From positions 1-42,629 of the IMG/VR virus record IMGVR_UViG_3300025423_000038: a stretch of 42,629 nt of DNA; one strand, 5' to 3'. The DNA is from a virus. Made by a program: the position numbers and the translations under genes. Below the pieces are notes generated by a model, which saw nothing but the letters and a program-made list of their open reading frames with translations, ran no database searches and had not been told where the DNA came from. Positions 8,038-17,450 of the stretch are shown piece by piece. Positions within the stretch are counted from its first letter, which is position 1; the number at the start of each line of letters is the position of its first letter.

Positions 8038-11000
8038 ATGGCCAATATTTGGGATAAACTTGAGCAGCAAGTTGTTCAACCTAGCAAACAAGATATGCCG
8101 ACAGGTTCTATATGGGATAATCTTGAAACTAAAGCTCTAGGAATAGAAACTACAAATAAACCAGGGATTGTTTCTGATATTAAGCGTGGTACTGGGCAAG
8201 TTATATCATCTGTTGGGTCTACACTTAGAGACTTAGGTCCAGAAGAAACTGGTAAATCTATTGAAGAGTATGGTAATGAAATTACTCGTAAAAATCCATC
8301 TTCAATTAACTCTGTAAGTGAAGCATTAGAAAGTCCGTTTACTACAATCCGTGAATCTTTGGGAGAAGTAACCCCACAAGTTGTTGTATCTGGCGCTCTT
8401 GGTATATTAGGTGGTATTGGTGGTGGTGCAATCGGTTCTATGCTCGGCCCAGCAGGAGCTACAGCAGGAGCTATAGCAGGTAGAGCAGCAGCAATTGCAG
8501 CAGGAAGAAAAATCGGTGGCGCTGCAGCTGCGTTCGGTGGAAATTTACTTCAAGAATATGGCGGTATTAGATCAGACCAAAGAGAATCTGGTAATAACGA
8601 TATTGGCAGGGCTATTGCTGGTAGTGGTACTGCTGCACTTTTTGATACTGCTTTTGGTGCAGAAGCTTTTACTAATAAAGTTTTAGGTAAAGGTGCTAGT
8701 ATTCTTGAAAGAGAAGCTGGTAAAAAACTATTGCCCCATATAGCTAAACAAGGCGGTATTGGTCTTGCTGAAGAAGCTGGTACAGAAGCTTTACAAACAG
8801 GTATTGAAAGAGCAGCAGCTTTTAAAGAGTTAACAGGTGATGAGGCTTATAACGAATACGGATTGTCTGCCATTAAGGGTGGTATTGGTGGTGGAGTTAT
8901 CCGTGGCGGTACTGCAGCTATGGCAGGACAAAAGAGACCAGAGATTGCATCAGAGGAAGATGGTTTAAAATCTGCCATTAATGGAAATAACCCTCCAGAA
9001 GTAACTGGACCACCGCCACCATTAGTAGGTCCACAACCAGCAGCTCCTAACATAGGAGAAGGTCCTCCACTACCACCTAACCAACAAGTAGGCCCACAAC
9101 CAGCAGCTCCTAACATAGGAGAAGGTCCTCCACTACCACCTAGTCAACAAGTAGGTCCCCCAACTTCAGCACAAGTTGCTGCTTCTAATGCACAAGCTAA
9201 ACAAGAAGCTGAAGCCCAAAAAAAAGCTGAAGAACAAGCTGCTCATGATGCAGCAATGGAACAAACAAAACAACTGTTTAATGCACAACCAAATGAAGAT
9301 GGCGGGCTAGATATTGCAGGTAAACGCATTTATAATATGCCACTTGCAAAAGTGTTTTTAGGTGAACTATATAAGACAATAAATAAATACAGTGATGTTG
9401 ATAAAACTTTAGCATCTGCTGCTGTAAAATCTGGTGTAGTAACCATTGACGATAAAGCTAGTGCAAAAAGTTTAATTGGTAAAATAGGTAGCTTTTTTGA
9501 TAAGTATCAACTACATCATGTAGAAACTATAGAAGAAGCTGCTAATACTGTAGATAAACAAATAGGTAGACTTAGCGGACCAAGTGCTTTAAAAGAAGCA
9601 ACTATACTTAATAATTTTTATAAAAATTTAACAGGGGCAGTAGCTCCATCTTTTGCCGTTATAGAAAAGCAAGCAGAAGAATCTTTAAAACCTAAAGAAA
9701 CAAAGAAAACGAAGCAAACCTCAAAAGGAGAATCAAATGGACAGCAAACAGAACAACAACCAGAACAACAGCAAGTGCCTGCCAGGGTGGGAGATGTACC
9801 AGTCACGGGAGGAGCAACAGAAACTGGAAATGGAGACCTTGGGCTTTTACAATCCGAGAGCCTTCGACCCATCGGGACAGGAAGTAACACTGGAGTCTCG
9901 AACAGCCAGCAAGATGTCGGAACAGGAGAAACTGGACCACGGGATAATGCCAGTGGAGCCGTCACCAGTACTAATGATGATCAGAAAAAGACGCAAAGGG
10001 TAATTCATAACTTTGATGAAACACCTTCAGGAGAAATAACGAATGAACAACCTACCGCAGAATCCACTACAGGAACAACAAATGTCCCCGCAGTTGTCTC
10101 AGGAAGAAATACAGGATCAAATCCATCGAGGCAAATTGAAATTCCTCCAAATGCTCCTCCAGCGATTAGAGAAGCCATTGAAAAAGGACCTCAGCGATGG
10201 AATGAGTTGACCGAACAAGAAGTTCCATTTGAAACACTACATCCTAATTTACAATTAGTTTGGTTGCAAGCTTATGCTGATAACAATATGAGCCTTGATC
10301 TTGTTGATAATATTATTTCTGAAAACGAAGAAACAGATATTACTTTTGATCAGTTACTGCCATTAATTATTGAAAAAATTGTTACTCGTTCTGGACAGAT
10401 GAGATCTTTTGACGTTCCTAAAATTAGAAATTTATTATTTTTATTACTAGGTTCTACTTCAAAAGAAAGAGATTTAAATCATGAACAACTAGTATTAGCA
10501 ACTGAACTTAATAACATACCTGCTGTGGATGATAAAGGTAAACCAGTCCTTAACCCAAGAACCAAAAAACCTTTTACATCTCAAGAAGCAATGGAAAAAG
10601 CACTGAAACAAGTTGAAAATTGGGAAGCTAAAGCAAAAACTTTTTATGCAGATAATGCCGCAGAGATTGACAGGATACTTCCGATTATTGCTAAAGAACA
10701 ATATGGTATTGATGGGATTGAGAGATTAAAAGAAGCTTTAGTTCAAGCTATGGAGTATAACAAGAGCAAAAGGCCTTCTGCACTAATCGCTCAAAATGAA
10801 ATTGGGGAGCTTGTAAATGACATCGAAGTAGAAACTTCAGCTCTTAACGATGAAGGCGAAGTTAAAAATACTGGTATTAATAATAGTGATGCTCGCCATG
10901 GTAGATTGGAATCGAGAGATGAAGGAAAAATAGCCACTGATGAGTATTTAAAATTAAGAGACGCTATAGATAAAAAAGATGAAGAAATAGCTGATGCAGA

Positions 11001-14000
11001 AGAAAACGGTGACTATGATAAAGTTGACGGTTTACTAGAAGCTAGAAACAAATTAGAAGAAAAACAAAATAAACTTCTAGCACAAGTTGCCAAGGAACAT
11101 AAAAAGAAAGCAGTTAGTAATTTGTCTGCTGCTAACCAAGAAAAAGTTTATGACGAACAAGCTGAGAGGGAAGATAATGCCGTTCAAGAGCAAAGCACAG
11201 ATGAAGGAAATGTTCGCAAATCAACCGAAAGTGGCAAAGAAGTGGGCAAAGGAAACGCCAAACCTGAAAAACCTGCCAGAACACGTAAAGCCAAAACAGA
11301 AAAAAATCAAGTAACAGTAGTAAAAACTGAAAAGCCAAAGAAGATTACTTTAAAGTCAGTTAAAGATGCTATTAAAGAAGCATACATACAAGGTGATATT
11401 AGTAGTGAACAAGAGTATGACTTAGGTCTTTTAATTAAGAATAAGGGTTTATCTGCGTCTGAACTCATGGTAGTTTTCCAAAGAGCCAAAGATGAGAAAT
11501 CAGGAACTAGTAATGTTCCAGTAAAAAATAATTCTCTTGCAAGCGCTTTGAAAGCAGCTGGTATTGACAAACATGCAGGGGATGGAAAGAACGGTCCGAC
11601 TACAGTATTATCAGATGAGTCTCGTACCATCGAAGGTGAAGCTCGTGTTGTGTCTTTAACTGATAAACAAACTGTTTTACTTACTGATCAAACAAATAAA
11701 CTTACAGACGGACAAAACAAGCGGTTAGAAGAGTTTTATAAAGAAAAACGTGGCACACCTGAGTTTATTGCTAGAGTTAAAGCCGATGTTCTTACTTTTG
11801 CTAATGATGGTGCTAAGGCTGTTGCTGGTGCTATCCGTGACATTATTAGACAGATTGCCAATGGAGTTATGTCTGTTGCAATTATTTTTAACCCTGGGTT
11901 TGTATCTGATCCAATTAAATTTGCAGTACCTACATACGAAACTCGTACTGAACAAGTAGTGGAGAAAGCTCCTGCGGAAGCTGCTAAGAATATGTCTCCT
12001 GCTGCACAACGAGCATATGAAGTTATTTTCCCTGCAATTAAAGAAAATTTAGCTAAGTCAAACAAGTTCTTTATTGTGACTGACAAGCCAACGGCTACAC
12101 AATTTATTTTTAACCCTGATGGTACATTGTTGTTTCAGAGTAAAGTATTAGTTGGTAAGAGCGTAGGGGATTTCCTCAAAGGCAATAATAACATTGATGC
12201 CAACAAAATTACTCCTGCTGGGCTTATGACTTTAGTTATGAGACAGAATACTTCAAGTACTAAGGGGTATGACTTTAATACTGTATTCGGTGTTGAAGGT
12301 GTAGATAACGGTGAGAAGTACTTTACTACCTTAATGCACTCAGTATGGCTCAATGAGAAAGATGCAGCTCAACGTCAGAAAGCACTCTCAGAAGCAGGTC
12401 CTGGCAATTCAAGATATTCGTTTGGTTGTATCAATACAGATAAAGACACATTTGGTACTCTACTAAAAGACCATAAAGAACAGATGAATGGCGCTATGCT
12501 ATTTGTTGTTCCTGATAACCAAGAAAGTGTAATGGAGTTTGTTAATGGTAAGGCTGTGTTTGAGAAAGACATTACTCGCCAAGGTATAACACCAAAGACA
12601 AAAACTGTTGTAGAAAAGACTACTCCTAAAGGTGCAGAAGCATCAAAAGGTACGCAACTTGCGGGCAAAGAAGAAAATCCTGGAGCTCAATACAGTAAGA
12701 CTGCCAAGGTTACAAACCCAGAAACAGCATCTGTAATTAACAAAGAGCTCAAGGCTTTTATTGGTGATATTAGTGCTGCAAGATTAGAAGTAGTGCAAAG
12801 CGTTGAAGATCTTCCAGATCATATACAAAACATTGTTAGTGAAAAACAAAAGCTCGATGGAAGCATAGTACAAGCTTTAGTGTATAAAAATAAAGCATAT
12901 ATGATTGCTAACAATATTGAAAAAGGTACTGCTCGTGCTGTATTTATGCATGAAATTGGTTCGCATCTTGGTCTTGAAAGATTATTATCCCCTAAACAAT
13001 ATACAAAACTTGTTGACACACTTAGTAGTTGGGCATCAAAAAATGATGGCTCTATTGAAAGTGAATTAGCTTTAAAAGCATCTATTAGAGCATTAGAATC
13101 CAATGAAGTAGGAGATAAGCGTACTAAAGAATTCGTAGCTTACTTTATTGAAGAAGCTGTTAACGCTGGAATTAACCCAACAGCAGTGGACTATAAAACA
13201 AACACAGGTAGATGGTTTATTGCTTTATGGGCTGCATTTAAAAATGCAATCCGCAAGTTAGGATTTAACCCTGATAAGATGAATGCCAAAGATGTAGTTA
13301 ACTTGGCTTATGGTGCTGCTCGCTTAGAAGTTCATGGTAACTGGCATGGTACAGCTAATGCTTTTAGAAAGTTTAACCATGATTACATGGGTAGTGGAGA
13401 AGGTAATCAAGCATTTGGTTGGGGTACATACTTAGCTCAACGACTAGGTATTGGCAGAGATTATATGCACATTGCTATTAAGGCGAATACGCAAGATTAC
13501 AGTATTAGTTATAAAGGTAAAGACATAGAATCATTGTTAGTAACATCTGATAGAACTGGTGGTTTTTCACAAGCTTTAATAGCATTAAGATTTGAGCTTT
13601 CAATGAACCCAAAACTCGATATAAATACTGCAATAAAAGAAGCTATTGATACAGCTAAAGATACTTTAGCTAGTAATAAAGGAGAACTACAAGAGTATAA
13701 AAATGGATTCGATGCAAACCTTTATGCAGATGAAGATACTAGAGCTTATATGATGAATGAACTAGAGTATTTAATCAGTGAGTTAGAAGACAGTATAGAT
13801 ACAAAAGAAAGAATTATAGAACAGCTAAAAAAATTAGATCCTAAAGATATTAATATCATTCCTTATATGCGCCCAAAGGGTTATTTATTAAGAGTAGATA
13901 CTAATGTAAAAAATGAAGAGTTACTTGATTTAGATAAACCATTGAGCCAGCAGTCTGCGCTTGTTAAAAAAGCACTTAAAAAAATACCTCAAGCAGAATA

Positions 14001-17000
14001 TGCTGATGATGCGTGGACTGGTAAGCAATTTTATGATTTTTTAGCAAAAGATTTGTTTGGTAATAGGCCAGTTAAAACAAAAGCAGACAAAATGGGAGAT
14101 ATTAAAGCTGCTTCTATGTTGTTAGATTCTGTTGGTATTAAAGGAAATTTATATTTAGATCAACCTAGCCGTGATGTAAATGCTCCAAGGGGATTACAAA
14201 CTCGTAATAAAGTAATATTTAATGACGAAAATATTTTTAAGATTGCTACTTTACCTCAAGCTTCTATAGATGATATTCAATTTTCTGTAGCTAGACCAAT
14301 TAGTGCAATCCGTGAAGGTGCTCAAAAGAGAATTGATTCATTACCCCCTGCGTATAGAGGTCCTGTACATGCTATCTTTGATACGATTGAAGACATAGCC
14401 AAAAAGGGTGCAATAATGGCTTCGTTTACTGAAGACTTGGCATCTGTGGCTAAGAAGTACATTCCATCTGTTGTAGAGTATGTTCGTTTGATGAAAGAGC
14501 GTTCTGCTATTAAGACTATGCGTGAACGTCGTGTAGATGAGATTTTGACTGAGTATCAGAGTTTAGATAAGTCTGTTAAGGGTACTGGAGCAGGAACTAT
14601 TAATGCGTTCTTGATGAAAGCTACTATGGAAGGTAAGTGGGCATATCAACCTTCATGGCTTAAAGATCCTGTAACAATTGACCCAGAAATGAAAAAACAG
14701 CTTGATGCGTTAATTGCCAAAGACAAAAAAGCTGGTGATTTAGTTAAAAAAGTATTTGAACATGGGTTTACTGACTTAACAGATATGAAGCAGTCTATCC
14801 AAACAACTGTGTCTACAGAGTATGATGCATTAATTAAACAAGCAGAAGCTGAAGAAGGCAACGAAAAAGAAGTAGCTGACTTACAAAAGAAAAAAGCTGA
14901 TGCGTTAAGAGAGTATCGTAGTCTTTTAGGTATTCAAGCAAATCTTCCGTATGCTCCATTAAAGCGTTTTGGTAACTATGTAGTTGTTGGTAAATCAGAT
15001 GCGTATTTAGAAGCTGAGAAACAAAATGATCGTGCTCTTATTACTAAATTAGAAAAAGATGGTAATGAGTATTTTGTTCAGTTTGCTGAGACATGGGCAG
15101 AGGCTAAAGCGATTTCTCGTAGTCAAGAAGGTAAGTATGCTTTAGTTGAACCGTTTGAAAAAGATATGGCTCAACGTGCCATGTACGGTGGTAAAGATGT
15201 AAATGATGTGTTTGAAAGATTACGTACACTAGCAGATAACTCATTTGAAGGTGGAAGCGACAAAGCTAAAAAAGCTGTTGACAGCCTGTTAGTAAATTTA
15301 AAACTTTCATTGCTATCTCAACACTCTGCTCGTCAATCAGAAAATCACCGTAGAAATATTGCAGGTGCTGAAGAAGATATGATGCGTTCTTTTGCTACAC
15401 AAGGTAAGGCTAATGCTCACTTTATATCCTCATTACATAACACTGACAAGATATACGATCAACTTCGTGAAATGAAAAAAGAAGCAGATGCCTCTACAAC
15501 TGGTCGTGGCGAGCGTCGTAGGTATTACAATGAGTTTATGAAACGTCACTCAATGGGGTTCAACTACCAAGCTAACCCACTTATGGATAAAGCACTTGGC
15601 ATAACTTCATTGTGGATGCTGCTCAGTAGTCCTGCTCACTTCTTACAAAATGCTACTCAGCCGTTTATGATGTCTATGCCTGTTATTGCAGGTAAGCACG
15701 GTGAAGGTAAGACATTTAAAGCTATGCTACAAGCATATAAAGAACTTGGTTCAATTATTGCTGCTGATGGTTTGAATGAGAAGAGTTACGCTAAGTTACC
15801 AGCTGATGTAAGAGAAGCCATTGAAACATTAGTTAATTCAGGCCGTATTGATATTAGCTTGGAATCTGACTTGGGGAGTTGGAAATCTGATGAGTCTAAG
15901 AATGTAGCAAGTCTTGCCGTTGAAAAGCTTCGTAAAATATCGCAGGATATTGAATCTATTAACCGTGTAGTAACTGCAGTAGCTGCGTATCGTTTAGAAA
16001 AACAAGCGGGTGCAAGTCAAGAAAAAGCTGTTGCTTATGCTGATCAGATTATTTTGGATACACATGGCGATTATTCGGGATTCAACGCTCCAAGATTTAC
16101 TCGTCAAGGGTTTGGTCGTTTGATAACTCAGTTTAGAAAGTTTCAGTTAATTCAGATCAGTTTGATTGCAAAATTAGGACATCAAGCATTTAAAGGTGCA
16201 AGTCCAGCTGAGAGAGCAATAGGAAGAAAAGCACTAGCGTTTACATTAGGTCATACATTTGCTGCGGCTGGACTTATGGGTATGCCTGGGTTTGCTGCGA
16301 TTGCATGGATTATTGGTAAAGCGTTTGGAGATGATGACGAACCTGATAATCCAGAAGCAACACTGCGTAAGATGATAGGTGATGATGCACTTGCTGATTT
16401 ACTACTAAAAGGTATTCCGAAACTTGCGGGGGTTGATTTATCAGGTAAGCTAGGTATGGGTCAGATGTTATCTTTATTGCCATATACAGAACTTGATTTA
16501 ACTCGTGATGGGTATGCTCGTGCAGTAACTGCTGCAATGGGTCCATTTATTGGTGGATTAGCACCTAAAGTAATTGACGGTATTGGGCTTATAATGCAAG
16601 GTAATTACTACAAAGGGTTAGAAGCAATTGCTCCTAAAGGTATGGCTGATGTACTTAAAGCAGTAGAATTAGCTAACAAAGGTATTGCTCAAAGAAACGG
16701 TGACGTAGTATTATCAGCAGATGACATTGGTGTACTTGATGTAATGAGTCAAGCTTTAGGTTTGCCGACTAACACAATTACTGATAAACAGTTTGTTCGT
16801 AATGCAGAGTATCAATTTGATAAGTTTTATAAAGAACGTAGTACTGATCTTAAGACTGATTATGTTAAGGCATTCCGTGAGGGTGATTCAGAAACGATGG
16901 CAGAGATTAGACAAAAGTGGGAACAGACTCAGATTGCCAGAGTTAGAAATGGTGAGAAACGTCAGCCGATTTCAGAGTTGTTTAGAGCTCCGCAAGAGCA

Positions 17001-17073
17001 AACAAAAAGACAGAATGCCATAAAAGGTGGTGTAAAAAAACCAAGCTTGGCATCAGGTATAACAGAGCGTTAA
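8038..17073 (+). CDS. Giant large polyvalent protein (L,D-transpeptidase-like, HExxxH zincin-like and ART-PolyVal-like domains)
   Basis: A 3,011-residue protein, probably carried in the virion and ejected with DNA. In order: two IWDxLE motifs (residues 4-9 and 25-30); a Gly/Ala hydrophobic segment (about 121-165); proline-rich tandem repeats (331-372); long Gln/Glu/Lys linkers (540-720, 950-1,180); an L,D-transpeptidase-like domain (about 1,340-1,500) with TPAG, H1434 and the S1461-F-G-C1464 nucleophile motif; an HEIGSH motif (H1638, E1639, H1643); an ADP-ribosyltransferase-like domain with WHGT (H1770), GSGEGNQAFGWGTYLA (Y1798) and YLLRVD; long helices; and a C-terminal region with LWMLLSSPAHFLQNATQ (about 2,530) and a hydrophobic segment near 2,730-2,760. 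These modules match the polyvalent proteins described for phages and conjugative elements. The domains could modify peptidoglycan and host proteins on entry. Activities are inferred from motifs only. Confidence 0.85.
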   Translation: MANIWDKLEQQVVQPSKQDMPTGSIWDNLETKALGIETTNKPGIVSDIKRGTGQVISSVGSTLRDLGPEETGKSIEEYGNEITRKNPSSINSVSEALESPFTTIRESLGEVTPQVVVSGALGILGGIGGGAIGSMLGPAGATAGAIAGRAAAIAAGRKIGGAAAAFGGNLLQEYGGIRSDQRESGNNDIGRAIAGSGTAALFDTAFGAEAFTNKVLGKGASILEREAGKKLLPHIAKQGGIGLAEEAGTEALQTGIERAAAFKELTGDEAYNEYGLSAIKGGIGGGVIRGGTAAMAGQKRPEIASEEDGLKSAINGNNPPEVTGPPPPLVGPQPAAPNIGEGPPLPPNQQVGPQPAAPNIGEGPPLPPSQQVGPPTSAQVAASNAQAKQEAEAQKKAEEQAAHDAAMEQTKQLFNAQPNEDGGLDIAGKRIYNMPLAKVFLGELYKTINKYSDVDKTLASAAVKSGVVTIDDKASAKSLIGKIGSFFDKYQLHHVETIEEAANTVDKQIGRLSGPSALKEATILNNFYKNLTGAVAPSFAVIEKQAEESLKPKETKKTKQTSKGESNGQQTEQQPEQQQVPARVGDVPVTGGATETGNGDLGLLQSESLRPIGTGSNTGVSNSQQDVGTGETGPRDNASGAVTSTNDDQKKTQRVIHNFDETPSGEITNEQPTAESTTGTTNVPAVVSGRNTGSNPSRQIEIPPNAPPAIREAIEKGPQRWNELTEQEVPFETLHPNLQLVWLQAYADNNMSLDLVDNIISENEETDITFDQLLPLIIEKIVTRSGQMRSFDVPKIRNLLFLLLGSTSKERDLNHEQLVLATELNNIPAVDDKGKPVLNPRTKKPFTSQEAMEKALKQVENWEAKAKTFYADNAAEIDRILPIIAKEQYGIDGIERLKEALVQAMEYNKSKRPSALIAQNEIGELVNDIEVETSALNDEGEVKNTGINNSDARHGRLESRDEGKIATDEYLKLRDAIDKKDEEIADAEENGDYDKVDGLLEARNKLEEKQNKLLAQVAKEHKKKAVSNLSAANQEKVYDEQAEREDNAVQEQSTDEGNVRKSTESGKEVGKGNAKPEKPARTRKAKTEKNQVTVVKTEKPKKITLKSVKDAIKEAYIQGDISSEQEYDLGLLIKNKGLSASELMVVFQRAKDEKSGTSNVPVKNNSLASALKAAGIDKHAGDGKNGPTTVLSDESRTIEGEARVVSLTDKQTVLLTDQTNKLTDGQNKRLEEFYKEKRGTPEFIARVKADVLTFANDGAKAVAGAIRDIIRQIANGVMSVAIIFNPGFVSDPIKFAVPTYETRTEQVVEKAPAEAAKNMSPAAQRAYEVIFPAIKENLAKSNKFFIVTDKPTATQFIFNPDGTLLFQSKVLVGKSVGDFLKGNNNIDANKITPAGLMTLVMRQNTSSTKGYDFNTVFGVEGVDNGEKYFTTLMHSVWLNEKDAAQRQKALSEAGPGNSRYSFGCINTDKDTFGTLLKDHKEQMNGAMLFVVPDNQESVMEFVNGKAVFEKDITRQGITPKTKTVVEKTTPKGAEASKGTQLAGKEENPGAQYSKTAKVTNPETASVINKELKAFIGDISAARLEVVQSVEDLPDHIQNIVSEKQKLDGSIVQALVYKNKAYMIANNIEKGTARAVFMHEIGSHLGLERLLSPKQYTKLVDTLSSWASKNDGSIESELALKASIRALESNEVGDKRTKEFVAYFIEEAVNAGINPTAVDYKTNTGRWFIALWAAFKNAIRKLGFNPDKMNAKDVVNLAYGAARLEVHGNWHGTANAFRKFNHDYMGSGEGNQAFGWGTYLAQRLGIGRDYMHIAIKANTQDYSISYKGKDIESLLVTSDRTGGFSQALIALRFELSMNPKLDINTAIKEAIDTAKDTLASNKGELQEYKNGFDANLYADEDTRAYMMNELEYLISELEDSIDTKERIIEQLKKLDPKDINIIPYMRPKGYLLRVDTNVKNEELLDLDKPLSQQSALVKKALKKIPQAEYADDAWTGKQFYDFLAKDLFGNRPVKTKADKMGDIKAASMLLDSVGIKGNLYLDQPSRDVNAPRGLQTRNKVIFNDENIFKIATLPQASIDDIQFSVARPISAIREGAQKRIDSLPPAYRGPVHAIFDTIEDIAKKGAIMASFTEDLASVAKKYIPSVVEYVRLMKERSAIKTMRERRVDEILTEYQSLDKSVKGTGAGTINAFLMKATMEGKWAYQPSWLKDPVTIDPEMKKQLDALIAKDKKAGDLVKKVFEHGFTDLTDMKQSIQTTVSTEYDALIKQAEAEEGNEKEVADLQKKKADALREYRSLLGIQANLPYAPLKRFGNYVVVGKSDAYLEAEKQNDRALITKLEKDGNEYFVQFAETWAEAKAISRSQEGKYALVEPFEKDMAQRAMYGGKDVNDVFERLRTLADNSFEGGSDKAKKAVDSLLVNLKLSLLSQHSARQSENHRRNIAGAEEDMMRSFATQGKANAHFISSLHNTDKIYDQLREMKKEADASTTGRGERRRYYNEFMKRHSMGFNYQANPLMDKALGITSLWMLLSSPAHFLQNATQPFMMSMPVIAGKHGEGKTFKAMLQAYKELGSIIAADGLNEKSYAKLPADVREAIETLVNSGRIDISLESDLGSWKSDESKNVASLAVEKLRKISQDIESINRVVTAVAAYRLEKQAGASQEKAVAYADQIILDTHGDYSGFNAPRFTRQGFGRLITQFRKFQLIQISLIAKLGHQAFKGASPAERAIGRKALAFTLGHTFAAAGLMGMPGFAAIAWIIGKAFGDDDEPDNPEATLRKMIGDDALADLLLKGIPKLAGVDLSGKLGMGQMLSLLPYTELDLTRDGYARAVTAAMGPFIGGLAPKVIDGIGLIMQGNYYKGLEAIAPKGMADVLKAVELANKGIAQRNGDVVLSADDIGVLDVMSQALGLPTNTITDKQFVRNAEYQFDKFYKERSTDLKTDYVKAFREGDSETMAEIRQKWEQTQIARVRNGEKRQPISELFRAPQEQTKRQNAIKGGVKKPSLASGITER
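9028..9153 (+). repeat. 63-bp tandem repeat (2 copies) in the giant protein gene
   Basis: Two adjacent 63-nt units (9,028-9,090 and 9,091-9,153) encode the same 21 residues, starting GPQPAAPNIGEG and ending PPLPP[N/S]QQV, followed by the start of a third (GGTCCCCCA). Only a few bases differ between copies. The unit is proline-rich and probably a flexible spacer. Copy number may vary between relatives. Confidence 0.9.
9737..10003 (+). CDS. Candidate overprinted gene inside the giant protein gene
   Basis: An 88-residue open frame, shifted relative to the giant protein frame, lies wholly inside it. Its ATG has an excellent ribosome binding site, AAGGAG at 9,725-9,730 with 6 nt spacing. The product looks like a real protein: a short Gln/Asn-rich start, then charged and aromatic segments (GWEMYQSREEQQKLEMETLG, FYNPRAFDPSGQEVTLESRT) and a basic tail (MIRKRRKG). 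In the giant frame the same bases encode low-complexity Gly/Thr/Ser linker, and the stretch is visibly richer in G and C than its surroundings, as expected if the second frame is the constrained one. I do not recognise the family. Confidence 0.55.
   Translation: MDSKQNNNQNNSKCLPGWEMYQSREEQQKLEMETLGFYNPRAFDPSGQEVTLESRTASKMSEQEKLDHGIMPVEPSPVLMMIRKRRKG
11177..11314 (+). CDS. Overprinted small conserved phage protein (MPFKSKAQ family) inside the giant protein gene
   Basis: A 45-residue protein starting MPFKSKAQ, continuing with MFANQPKVAKKWAKETPN and LKNLPEHVKPK. This start and the pattern F..P..A..W..ETPN.K.LP.....K are recalled from a short phage protein family that normally has its own gene. 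Here it sits in a different frame inside the giant polyvalent gene. The start is preceded by GAGAGGGAAG, with 5-8 nt spacing. The host frame encodes a Glu/Lys linker here. The open frame extends further upstream to 11,087, but the added residues do not fit the family, so the ATG at 11,177 is preferred. Function unknown. Confidence 0.75.
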   Translation: MPFKSKAQMKEMFANQPKVAKKWAKETPNLKNLPEHVKPKQKKIK

Positions 17074-17090
17074 TTTAAAGGAGAAGTTAA

Positions 17091-17384
17091 ATGAGTGAAC
17101 AGGTCGTTGTTAAATCAGCACATACAAGTACAAGTGCTACAACCTTGGTAACAGGGGCGGGATACCTAAAAAGTGTTAATTGTTTAGGTACTTCTACTGC
17201 GGGAACAATTTATTTTTATGATGGTTTATCTGCATCAGGCACTTTATTATGCCAAGTGGATGTTCCAGGCAATGCTAATAATATTAATACTGTACAAATA
17301 CCTGGCCCTGGATTACTATTTAATACAGGATTATATGTAACATTCCCTACGGGGTATAACGTAACAGTTTTCTACGGACTGTAA
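17091..17384 (+). CDS. Small beta-rich virion protein
   Basis: A 97-residue protein with a strong ribosome binding site (AAAGGAG, 7 nt spacing). The sequence alternates short beta strands: ATTLVTGAGYLKSVNCLG, GTIYFYDGLSASGTLLCQVDV, GPGLLFNTGLYVTFPTGYNVTVFYG. A compact beta sandwich of this size at the end of a virion operon is typical of head-decoration, head-fibre or tail-tip proteins. It is the last rightward gene before the convergent terminator. The exact location in the virion is not known. Confidence 0.6.
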   Translation: MSEQVVVKSAHTSTSATTLVTGAGYLKSVNCLGTSTAGTIYFYDGLSASGTLLCQVDVPGNANNINTVQIPGPGLLFNTGLYVTFPTGYNVTVFYGL

Positions 17385-17394
17385 TATGGCTAAT

Positions 17395-17420
17395 AAAAAA
17401 CCCCACGTCTTAGGTGGGGT
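17395..17420 (-). terminator. Intrinsic terminator of the leftward operon
   Basis: A perfect 7-bp stem (ACCCCAC / GTGGGGT, 17,400-17,406 and 17,414-17,420) with a 7-nt loop. On the minus strand it is followed by a run of six T at 17,400-17,395. It ends the leftward block, 31 nt after the primase-helicase stop. In the rightward direction the same hairpin follows the last virion gene but lacks a T run, so it may slow or partly stop rightward transcription. Confidence 0.85.
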
Positions 17421-17450
17421 ATAAAGGACTTCACGGAGTTAACGGGTTGA

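Noticed and set aside
9028-9153. CRISPR-like direct repeats
   Set aside because: The units are contiguous, in frame and code for a proline-rich linker; no spacers, and no Cas genes besides a lone Cas4-like nuclease.
9618-9965. A 115-codon minus-strand frame opposite the giant gene linkers
   Set aside because: No ribosome binding site, composition biased by the opposite strand, and it is opposite to the direction of all neighbours. The same applies to 8,847-9,116.
16793-17023. A 76-codon frame at the 3' end of the giant gene
   Set aside because: No good initiation site and an irregular composition; it seems to be a frame-shifted shadow of the C-terminal domain.
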